A DNA stretch of 64,000 nucleotides from Spizellomyces punctatus DAOM BR117 (taxonomy: Eukaryota > Chytridiomycota > Chytridiomycetes > Spizellomycetales > Spizellomycetaceae). The notes under the pieces were generated by a model. The model ran no database searches and was not told the DNA's origin. It saw nothing but the letters and a program-made list of their open reading frames with translations. Made by a program: the position numbers and the translations under genes. The first letter of the stretch is position 1. The number at the start of each line of letters is the position of its first letter. The stretch lies in the NCBI RefSeq assembly GCF_000182565.1, contig NW_015971539.1, positions 576,660 to 640,659 of the forward strand, given 5' to 3'. Shown here in pieces: positions 23,916-33,594 of this stretch.

Positions 23916-25778
23916 ATGGAAGGCAAGATCTCGTCGTTGCCAAATGAATTGCAGTACAGGATCCTTTCCTTCCTCTCCCTCTCTAGCCAAGAGCAGCCGA
24001 AAGCGTGTCCTTTTGTTGTGCCATCTTCAGGCTCCATAAAGATCCCTGATCTACCTGTACACGTCAACGTCCAAGATGCCCTCAAGAGCCTAGCCAAACA
24101 TGGTTTCTACCTTGTCGATAATGTGTTTGAGCCAGCCCTAGCAGAGAATGTCCTTCAGAGTCTCGTGAAGCTTGAAGCCAAGGGAGAGTTGCGAGAAGCC
24201 GGCATGGGCACGGGTATAACACGGTAAGCTACGGTAGTTTTATCTCTTTGCTATTGCGGCAACGTTTTTCTGACTCGCGGGCGTTTGATTAGACACCACG
24301 ACGCTTCTAATCGCGGAGACAAGACTCGATATTTTTTGAATAGCGAGCTTACTGGCGGTGTGGACAGTACTACGGTGCTCCCGGCACTTCAAACCCTCAA
24401 AGCCCATCTTGACTCGCTGACTGCACACATCAATTCCCGCCTATTCCCCGCCCCATCCGACAACCATCAACTATGTCCAAAAGGGCTCCAGGTGGCGTAT
24501 TATACATCAAATGGGGCACGCTACGTCAAGCACCGCGATGCATCTCCGTTGAATCCGTACCGCAGATTGACGATCTTGACATACTGGAACAAAGATTGGA
24601 CGTCGGACCATGGCGGGTGTTTACGCATCTACCTATCTGATGGAACGACAGTAGATGTAGAGCCACGATGGAATCGTATGCTTATTTTCAGAAGCGAATT
24701 GGAACATGAGGTTTTGCCGTCCTTTGGGGACCGGTTTGCCATTACCATGTGGCTGTATTCTGAGAAAGATATTACGGCGTTGCTCTCGAAACTTTTTTTC
24801 AATGGGCCTCCATCACCCCTATTACTAGCAGATCCCAGCAAAGACTCTACCATCTTTATATCCATTCCCTCTTACCGTGATTCCGAGACACACTCTACCG
24901 TCACCTCTCTCCTCCAAACTGCGGCCTACCCACACCGCCTCCATATCACCATCCTGTACCAAGATCACCCAATCCAAGACAAAAACCTCCACCCTCCCCT
25001 CCCCTCCCATCCTACCATCATCACCCTTTGCATTCCAAGCAAGCAAGCCAAAGGACCGGCCTACGCCCGCGCACTCATTGCCAAAACATTTGAAAACCAA
25101 GACTACATACTCCAAATCGATAGTCACATGCGGTTTGGCGAGGGATGGGACACGTACTTGATTCAATTACTTGAAGGTGTACGTAAGGGGCAAGGTCAAC
25201 ATCTTATTACAATGTACCCACCCAACTATGATCCCCTTACGGGAGCAAAGGATCCAGAACCATTTGGACCTGTTATGATGTACCCAACGGGATTTGACCA
25301 GGATGGCATGTTGAGAATCAGTGGAAGGATGGTACCGCCTACAAATGAATTAGTTCCACAACGACTTGTTGCGTCGGGATTCTTGTTTGCGCCTGGGACA
25401 CTTTACGTATCCTGTCCGCCGGATCCAAACTATCCGTATCTGTTCTTTGGCGAGGAAATTGTTCTCAGTGCCCGGTTATGGACTCGTGGATGGGATTTTT
25501 GGACGCCTGGGGATGGAAAGAGGGGTATCGTGTGGCATGCGTGGAAGAGAGGTTATCGGAAGACGTTTTGGGAGAATGGGAATGTAAGGGGTCGAGAGGA
25601 GGCTCAAAAGAGGGTACGAGTGCTCTTGGGAATGGAGGAGGCGGACATGGAGTTTGATCAGGAGATGGGATTAGGTCGTGTTAGAGGGTTGAAGGAGTTT
25701 GAGGCGTTTGTGGGAGTTTGCTTCAAGGAGCGGACCGTTGAGCCCTTTAGCTTTTCCAACTGTCTAATTGCTGAATAA
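23916..25778 (+). CDS. F-box-like / prolyl 4-hydroxylase / GT60 GlcNAc-transferase fusion (candidate Skp1-modifying enzyme)
   Basis: Two exons (23916-24223, 24293-25778) encode 597 residues with three parts. Residues 6-22, ISSLPNELQYRILSFLS, match the first helix of an F-box. About 45-260 form a 2-oxoglutarate/Fe(II) dioxygenase of the PHD/PhyA class: iron ligands in YVKHRDASP (HxD, about 182-184) and the His of LEHEVLP (about 240), 2OG arginine in RFAITMW, plus YRRLTILTYWNKDW and GGCLRIY. About 288-540 form a GT60 transferase: IFISIPSYRDSETHST, GPAYARALIAKTFENQDYIL, DSHMRFGEGWDTYLIQLLEG, LFFGEEIVLSARLWTRGWDF and HAWKRGYRKTFWEN. In Dictyostelium, separate PhyA and Gnt1 hydroxylate and then GlcNAc-modify Skp1, the partner of F-box proteins. 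Doing both in one protein with an F-box-like end is inference. The chosen ATG begins the F-box-like helix; upstream in-frame codons lack an ATG. Confidence 0.88.
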
Positions 25779-25888
25779 CCTGTGACAGAACTCGGCCTTC
25801 TACTCTACAAGGTTTCGCCATCACAATAAACATAAAAAACCACGCGGATCCCAAAATTGTCATACATCCATCCCAACCAATTCGCTCC

Positions 25889-27361
25889 CTAAAACCCATC
25901 CTCGGCTGCAGGCTTTTGAGATGGATAGGACCCCAACACCCTGATATCCAGACAGAACTCTTTCAATCCCTCCAGCGCCAAACGAACCCCCTCGTTCTCA
26001 ACATGTCCATCAAGCTCGATAAAGAAATAATAATGCCTATGAAACAAACTAGAGTTAAATCTGCCTGGATAGTTGGCATTAGGAGAAAGTAACCTACCAT
26101 GGGCGCTGTCCAGATGGTCTTGAATCAATCTTTGTCAGGTTGATTCCATACTTTTTGAGGACACTTAGGGCGTCGCAGAGGGCACCGGGTTGGCGGTGAT
26201 CAACGGTGAAGAAGAGGAGGGTGCGGTCATTGCCGCTTGGGTTGTCGGATGCATTGCCGATGATAAAGAATCGGGTGGTATTATCTAGGATTACGAACTT
26301 TAGAGTGGCCAAGGGTTATCAAAATGGGATGGGCACAGAGGGGGTACCTTTGGCATCTTCAATATTGTGTGCCAGGATATCAAGACCATACAGACTGGCG
26401 CATAGGCTGCTGCAAATAGCGGCCGCACCAGGTTCTCGTGCGGCAAGTTCAGCTGCATGAGCCGTGGACGAGACGTTGATGCGTTCCACGCCGCGGAGGT
26501 GTTGAGAAAGGTAGGCTTGACATTGTCCAAACCCCTATCATCCAGTCCCAAATGAGACGCCATGTACCAGAATCTGACCGCACACGACAGCTCACCTGCG
26601 GATGACTATACACTTTACGCACTTGAGCCCGTCCCGTTCCACTATTCACTAACAACGCATGATGAACTCCCAAGTAATGCTCAGCCCGAATCTTGACTCC
26701 CCCAACCGACTTTGCAAACCGATCCAAAGTGGCTTGAACAGATCCAAATGTTGAATTCTCAAACGGGACGACACCGTACGTGGCTGCTCCACTCTCTACT
26801 GCATCAAAGACGTCGGCAATGGTTTCTTGTGCGGCGTATTGGACGCTGTCGCCGAATCGTTCGCATGCGACTTGGTGGGTGTATGTACCGCGGGGACCGA
26901 GGAATGCAATGGTTATCTCTCGTTGAAGGGAAATACTGGCTGACATGATTTCGCGAAATATGGACTGGATGGCGGGGGTGGGGAGGGGACCATGATTGAG
27001 GGTTTCTAGCTTTTGAGTGGATTGGGGTGAGGTTATGTTCGGCTCTCCTTGATATACGCATCCCAGGTGGTATACTCACCCTATCATAAATCTGTATTTC
27101 TCGACTCGGACGATGAATATGCTCATCCCTATTCCAGTAAAAAAGAAGGCTCGTAAAGACGGAGATACGTTGCTGATAAACAAGAAAAAGATGTCCAAAA
27201 ACTTACGCTGCACGACCTGTTTTGGCCTCCTTGGACTTTGCCAACCCGATATTCACACTCACGCTCGCCCGCTCATTCAAGAGTCGCACGATATCGGCGT
27301 CAAGGCCATCAATCCGGTGTCGTAGACGCTGCAAGTCGGAAGACGGTGGTTGCTCCGACAT
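25889..27361 (-). CDS. pheA-like: Bifunctional chorismate mutase-prephenate dehydratase (P-protein)
   Basis: Converts chorismate to prephenate and then to phenylpyruvate for phenylalanine synthesis. Exon 1 starts MSEQPPSSDLQRLRHRIDGL and DADIVRLLNERASVSVNIGL AK, an AroQ chorismate mutase helix with Arg, Arg and Lys active-site positions. Exon 2 gives ADEHIHRPSREIQIYDR. The linker LNHGPLPTPAIQSIFREIMS ASISL is the hallmark joint of bacterial P-proteins. The dehydratase has ITIAFLGPRGTYTHQVACER, YGVVPFENSTFGSVQATLDR and the catalytic TTRFFIIG. The C-terminal ACT domain carries the GAL(x) and SRP phenylalanine-binding motifs (PGALCDALSVLKKYGINLTK, IDSRPS). At least five introns show it is a eukaryotic nuclear gene. 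Fungi normally have separate Aro7-type mutase and Pha2 dehydratase. Confidence 0.92.
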
Positions 27362-27608
27362 TGTCAAAAACCGCTACCTTGTCAAAAACTAAACTGCAAG
27401 CAAGCGCCCATCTAAACCTCAACCATCTTATCATGACTCACATACAGCACCATGGCAACAAGCACATCACGTGACACAACCATGACACAGTCTGGCCTTT
27501 GCATCCAAACACGACGAGGTAGACACGTAAAGCTCATCCCGATCGCCCCGCGACCAATTACAAACGGGAACATTTTTGACGCTTGTACAAGGAAACTAGC
27601 AAGAAACG
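27362..27608. promoter_or_regulatory. Bidirectional promoter with E-box, P-protein / RPN8
   Basis: 247 bases between divergent ATGs. ATCACGTGAC covers the CACGTG at 27468-27473. Confidence 0.5.
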
Positions 27609-28774
27609 ATGCCATCTGCTACGACAAGCCCCGAGTCTGTGATTGTCCACCCCCTCGTCCTCCTGTCCGTTGTAGACCATTACAACCGAACAGCGCGTAA
27701 TACCAAGAAGCGCGTGGTGGGGGTTTTGTTGGGACAAAATGTTGGGAGTAAAGTAAATGTGGCGAATAGTTATGCTGGTATGTTTGAGTTTTGTGAAATA
27801 AGGGTTCCTGTGTTGTATTCATTGGTGTCTAGTTCCGTTTGAGGAGGACGATAAAGACCCTTCGATTTGGTTTTTGGACCATAATTACCATGAAGCCATG
27901 TACGACATGTTCAAAAAAGTCAATGGTAAAAGATGCGATTCCGATAACATACCTGCGGGGAGACGTTGTTCCCAAAACCATACTGATTGTTTTCTAAACT
28001 TTCACACACACATAGCAAAGGAAAAGATTGTAGGATGGTATCACAGCGGTCCCAAACTCCGCGCATCAGATTTGGAGATCAATGAGCTTTTCAAGCGGTA
28101 TATTCCAAACCCTGTGCTTGTCATTATTGACGTTAAGCCCAAGGATTTGGGAATACCTACCGATGCATATTATGCCGTAGAAGAGATTCACGATGTAAGT
28201 AGAGTAACAAAAGTACGAGTACCTAGAACATTGCTCTTTAACTTGTTGGGGATTTCAGGATGGAACCGCCACAACAAAAACATTCAATCACATCCCCTCC
28301 CAAATCGAAGCTGAAGAAGCCGAAGAAATTGGCGTAGAGCATCTCCTTCGTGATATCAAGGACACATCGGTCGGCACGCTTTCCACTCAAATCACCAATC
28401 AACTTAATTCCCTGAAAGGCCTGCAAAACCATTTATCGGATATTCAAAATTATTTGACAAAAGTCCTATCGGGGTCGTTACCCGTCAATCATCAAATTGT
28501 CTATAACCTCCAGGATATCTTTAACCTCCTCCCCAACCTCCAGGTTCAAGAAACCGTCAAATCCTTTGCAGTCAAGACCAATGATGAATTGTTGGTCATG
28601 TATCTGTCGAGTTTGATTCGGGCAGTGATTGCTTTGCATGGGTTGATTGAAAATAAGTTGATGTTGAGGGATGCGGAGCGGAAGGAGGAGGGTGGGGGTG
28701 AGCCAGAAAAGAAGGATGTGGTGGAGAAAAAGGAGGGGGATAAGACAGAGGAAAAGACAGAAGAAAAGAAATAG
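27609..28774 (+). CDS. RPN8: 26S proteasome lid subunit Rpn8 (PSMD7)
   Basis: Catalytically inactive MPN partner of the Rpn11 deubiquitinase. It starts [20 protein letters not shown]. The MPN domain reads [38 protein letters not shown] and [20 protein letters not shown], without the JAMM zinc ligands, as expected for Rpn8. Conserved blocks [39 protein letters not shown] and [20 protein letters not shown] follow. The tail is Lys/Glu-rich ([20 protein letters not shown]), a common Rpn8 feature. Four introns. Confidence 0.95.
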
Positions 28775-28931
28775 TTGCCTTTCAAAATATAGGGTTTGTG
28801 TTCTGCGTGTTGATTTTTGCAACCATTACATAAGTCGCTAGGATATCACCAGCCGACCCTCTTTTAGCAAAAAAACAACACCCTCATGGCTATATACACT
28901 CCATTCATTATACATTGCTACCGCCCGTCCG

Positions 28932-30796
28932 TCATCTCGGCTCCAACCCAGCCTCGGCATACCCTTTTAGCATCCTATCAGCATCCAATTTATCTTCCTG
29001 CAACACCTCTGTCAAAACCGATAGTCCCTTTTGATGACCCGCCAACGTCTACAAAAAAATCCCAACAAATGAGTAAACACCAGTTTAAATCTAAAATTAT
29101 CCATTCCACATACCTCAAACATCAACTTGAGCTGCTCCTCATCCGCAATCTGATACCCCTCACTCACACCCCCCGTCATCGAAAACTGTTTTGAGCTCTT
29201 TGTTTGCTGCATAAACGCCCAAATCTCATTCAACCTCCCTCGAAAGACGGATGGTTTTTGAAGATCGCGTTGCATGGCTTCGAGACGGGATTTGAAGCGT
29301 TCTTCTTCGGCGCGGATTGAGTAGCCGCGGTTACGGATCAGTTGGACTTGTTTCAATAGCTTTTGGTAGTGTGTTAGTGATTGCAAGTTTTTGTTGTTTG
29401 GAAAGCAGACGGAAGGCGGGACTTACTTGTAGGACTTTGGCGACAAGGACGGCTTGTTTGCGTTTATATTCCTCTAGTTTGGGGAGTGTGTCTAGGTAAT
29501 GTTTTCGTTGGAGGGTTTCTACTTGGGTTTTGATTTCCTGGTACAAAAAACCATTACAGATGCGAGGCGTGATACGCGAAACATGAATTTTTCGTTTTTT
29601 ACCTCGAGTTTGGATTTATGCGCTTGGTAGGCTTGATCTTGCTGTGCGATTCGCTTTTTAATGTCTCCAAAGCCGACAGCGAGTACAGGAACCATACTGA
29701 CAATGAACGTGTCAAAATAAAAGTTGTCCTTGTGATTTTTTTTAGGGACATACCATTTTGAATCTGGGTTGTCGCGTTGGGCTTGCTCATATAATGACAA
29801 GTCCGTTCCTTGTGGTGGTCCATAGCGCTGGATTTCAGATGGATGTACAATATTGTAAAAGTAATGCTTTTTATAAAAAGGTTGTGTGAGTCCTCCATTT
29901 CATAAACAGATATCACGGACTATATGGGATCTCACCTTGAATTGACATCGTGGGTCCCGGTCATCCCACGCTGCAGCAGATGCCTGTATTTGAGCAGCAA
30001 TCGCCATGGCAAGTTGTTGCGACCCTGCAGTTGTAGATAAGTCAAGATTTGTCGCTCGTATTTCTTAAACACTCATCTTTACTCACCTTGTTGGGTAACG
30101 CCAATGGCTTGTGGCTGTTGTGTCGTGAGACCTCCTAACCCACCCCCAAATCCCACCTGTGGTTGCGATGCACCCAAGGTCGATAGTTGTTGCTGAGGTT
30201 GACCGAATCCACCAAATCCCAATGAACTCGGTTGTTGTGCTTGTGTCGTCGTCGTGGTTCCGAATCCGCCAAATCCAGCAAAAGTGGGTTGTTGTTGTGG
30301 TTGGGAGGTACCGCCAAAGCCGCCAAACCCTGTTGATGCCGTCTGTTGTGGTTGGGATGTTCCAAATCCACCAAATCCTGTTGATGCCGTCTGTTGTGGC
30401 TGGGAAGTTCCAAACCCACCAAAGCCCGTAGACGCCGTCTGTTGCGGCTGAGACGTCCCGAACCCACCAAATCCCGTCGTACTAGCCCCTGCAGCTGGCT
30501 GAGAAGTTCCAAATCCACCAAACCCCGTAGACGCCGTCTGTTGCGGCTGAGAAGTCCCAAACCCACCAAACCCAGTCGTGGCCTGCTGCTGCTGCGGCTG
30601 TTGCAAAGACCCGCTCGGTGTACCAAATCCGCTAAACCCCGATGCTCCCTGTTGGGCAGCACCGAATCCGCCTGGTGTCGTACCATACGCTGGTGGTAAC
30701 TCGCCTGGTTTCTGTTGGGCTGGATGTAATGTGTCAGACATGTGGATGAGAGGACATTTTATCGCGTTTGAACGTGTACTTACAAAAAAAGGACAT
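28932..30796 (-). CDS. NUP54: FG nucleoporin Nup54 (Nup57 family)
   Basis: Central-channel nucleoporin of the Nup62 complex. The N-terminal third is FG-rich with tandem TGFGGFGTSQPQQTAS units. The structured part follows: DDRDPRCQFKHYFYNIVHPS, AQRDNPDSKWYVPKK, GFGDIKKRIAQQDQAYQAHK, TLQRKHYLDTLPKLEEYKRK, then RNRGYSIRAEEERFKSRLEA. The last exon is LAGHQKGLSVLTEVLQEDKL ending YAEAGLEPR, stop at 28932. Start: an ORF ATG at 30741 (MSDTLHP) is available, but an upstream exon ATG TCC TTT TTT followed by a consensus GTAAGT donor (ATG at 30796) splices to KPGELPPAYGTTPGGFG and looks more natural for an FG protein. Confidence 0.93.
30300..30600. repeat. 48-bp minisatellite encoding FG repeats in NUP54
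   Basis: About five to six tandem units of 48 bases, each encoding TGFGGFGTSQPQQTAS. They differ mainly at synonymous sites; one unit has PAAGAST in place of PQQTAST. Unit length is a multiple of three. Confidence 0.8.
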
Positions 30797-31303
30797 TGTC
30801 GGGTCGTGGAGATGAGGTTACGGATGAACAGTTTAGATAATAATGTAATGTCCGCAAAGTGTGATCATCATCTCCGTCAACAAGTAATTAATGCAGAATC
30901 TACGCTTGCAATGCAACCACCTCGACACCATCACGTGCACAGTTGCCACAGCAACAACACTTCTTTTTGTTGTGCATCGAGCGAGATTCGAACCCTTGGT
31001 AGCAAGTTCTTGACAACTGCGACAAGCGGCCTTGTTTGAACGAAGTGGGTGTCATTTGGAGCGCTGGACCTTTTTTTTTTTTGTTTTTGGTGACAAAGCT
31101 ACTGCACAGCCACTCCGCTCTCGGGACTTGCAAAGGGTGATTGAGCAAAGGAAGATATTTGAGGTATGTGCGTTGTGTGTTGTGTGTGTGGGGTATACCC
31201 CTCTTTTCACGCTACATAGCTGACAGTGTGTAATTTTCTTGTCAAGAGAGCGGTGTACCGTCCTTTCTGACAGGACATTAGCACCGCAACAGTATAAACA
31301 ACC
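30797..31303. promoter_or_regulatory. Intergenic spacer between NUP54 and BRF1, with E-box and a B-box-like motif
   Basis: About 500 bases. CACGTG at 30932-30937. On the minus strand near 30978-30992 is GGGTTCGAATCTC, resembling the Pol III B box, but no cloverleaf can be folded around it. A poly-T run lies at about 31070-31083. Confidence 0.45.
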
Positions 31304-33323
31304 ATGGCTCCAAGACGATTTTGTTCCACATGTAACCGGCACACCGAGGTCGAGCACGATGATGCCATGGGGCATGTCGTTTGTACCGGATGCGGTGGAG
31401 TACGTAGCTATTCATACAAGAGCATATTTCCGGCGATAGTTCATGTTTTTTCTTGTTAGGTTATGGAAGAAAATGCTATTGTGGCTGAAGTTTCGTTTAT
31501 GGAGAATGCAAAGGGGGCGGCGATTGCTGAGGGGTTTAGTATGGGGAAAGATAAAGGTATGATGTGTTGTTTTGTTCAGTTTTGGTAGGATGCATGATGA
31601 CGGTTTTTGTAATGGATTTGTAGCGAGGGTGTCTCGTACGGCGCAAGGAAAAGGGGGCAAGTCCATGTTGGGCGGACAGGAATCGCGAGAAACCACCATC
31701 CAAAACGGTATGTCCAGTATAACCCATAACGTTCATAAAAAAAGGTGTTCATCTATAACAATCCCAATCGTGTAGGCCATAGACGTATCCAAGATATCGC
31801 CTACCAATCCCAAATCCAAATGAACGCCCGCCAAATCGAATCCGCGCAACGATGGTTCAACCTTGCTGTTATTAACAACTTTACCAAAGGTCGGAAATTG
31901 AATAATGTTGCTGCGGCGTGTTTGTATGTTGTTTGTCGAATGGATAAGACGGCGCACATGTTGATTGATTTTTCGGATGCCTTGTCGGTGCGTCTTCACG
32001 TTGACTATTTTTTTTTTTGGAAAGTACAGTAAAAACTAAACGTTTGATATGATAGACAAACGTGTACCAACTCGGCGCAACATTCCTCAAACTCGTCCAA
32101 CTCTTACACCTCAACCTCCCCCTCGTCGACCCCGCCCTCTACATATCCCGCTTTGCAGCCCGACTCGAATTCGAAGACAAGACGCCCCTCGTAATCAAGG
32201 ATGCGAATCGCCTTGTACAGCGCATGAATCGGGATTGGATACAGGCTGGGCGGCGACCGGCTGGGATTTGTGCTGCGTGTATGTATGTTTTTTTTATTGG
32301 TTTGGGTATATTTTTTTTGGGATGTGGTTAAAAATTGATTGTTTATAGGTTTGTTTATTGCGGCGAGGATGAATGGGTTTAAACGAACACACCGTGAAAT
32401 TGTTATTGTGGTTAAAATCTGTGAAGCGACGCTTCGAAAACGGTAAATTCATTTGTCATATCGACAAAACAGTCCTTCATTCCTCATCACTACACTCTAG
32501 ATTAAAAGAATTTCAATCGACACCCTCGGCCAACCTCTCTGTCGAACAATTCCAAACGATATGGCTCCCAGATGAATCCAATCCCCCTGCTTTTGGGACA
32601 AAACGTAAACTTGATGAAGCAGAAGATGATGATACAGTTGATGCTGCAGGTGAACCCGATCAAGAAGAGTTGGACATGTTGAATGAGATTCGGGATATTT
32701 TGGCGAGACCTGATACGCAAGATCTCGTCCGGTCCGAAAATGGTAAATCTACAAGTATGTCATGTTAAAAGCCTGTACTCGAGTTGAATTGATTATTTTG
32801 TAGTGGATCCCATGGAAAATGAACCTAGTCTCTCCGACCTGGACAATGACCCCGAAATCGTCAACATCCTCGGTGTAACACAAGAAGAAGTTGAATTAAA
32901 AGAAATGATTTGGATGGAAGAAAACCAGGATTGGATACTCAAGCAACAACGTGTGTATTCACGCCCATTCATCATCGCAGTCATGTTTATTGACTTTATA
33001 TGTTAGTAAAAGAACAAACCAAAACAACCACCACCAAAAAACAACGAAAACCCCGACACCGTAAACCCAAACAAGCCCTCCCACCCGCCCAATCCCCGGC
33101 CGAAGCCACCAAAAACCTCTTGAATACCAAACCCCGCGCCTCCAAAAAAATTAATTACGATGTCATTGAGTCGTTGTTTGATGTGGATGATGATGAGATT
33201 CGGAAACGGGTTGCTAGTGTCAGTGGGAAGGGGTACTCTGGGATGAGTGTTACCGGGTTTGGAAGGGGTGGTGATGAGGATGTTGGTGATGGTGAGGAGG
33301 CTGGAGAGGAGGAGGGTGGGTAA
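31304..33323 (+). CDS. BRF1: Transcription factor IIIB subunit Brf1
   Basis: TFIIB-related factor that recruits RNA polymerase III to tRNA and 5S genes. The zinc ribbon is at the N-terminus: FCSTCNRHTEVEHDDAMGH VVCTGCGGV (C-x2-C twice). Cyclin repeats follow: GHRRIQDIAYQSQIQMNARQ, RWFNLAVINNFTKGRKLNNV, AAACLYVVCRMDKTAHMLID; and TNVYQLGATFLKLVQLLHL, RFAARLEFEDKTPLVI, RRPAGICAAGLFIAARMNGF. The Brf1-homology block includes DPMENEPSLSDLDNDPEIVN, VTQEEVELKEMIWMEENQDW. The tail KPRASKKINYDVIESLFD is conserved and then acidic. About eight introns. Confidence 0.94.
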
Positions 33324-33594
33324 TGTGTCGAATCGTTGCTAGCCCCTGCCAGGGTGGGGTATGAGTGTTACGAGAGGGCTGTTGAGGACGAGTGGGTAAT
33401 GTGTGTTTGGGTATGTATAGGTGACGATAGGAAAGGGAGTTGGCAACTTGTATATAAACCGTCTTTCACATATTTTTTTGTTCGCAATAACAAAAAAAGG
33501 CACTGCACTACATACCAAAATATCCATTATAAAAGAAAACCGCCCAATAAACCAAGTCTCTTAAATACACACACATACACACACAAAAAAACAT

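Noticed and set aside
30965-31035. Possible minus-strand tRNA around GGGTTCGAATCTC upstream of BRF1
   Set aside because: The B-box-like core is good, but the five-base T stem has two mismatches, no complementary acceptor ends are found and no plausible anticodon arm folds. At most a decayed tRNA or a chance motif.
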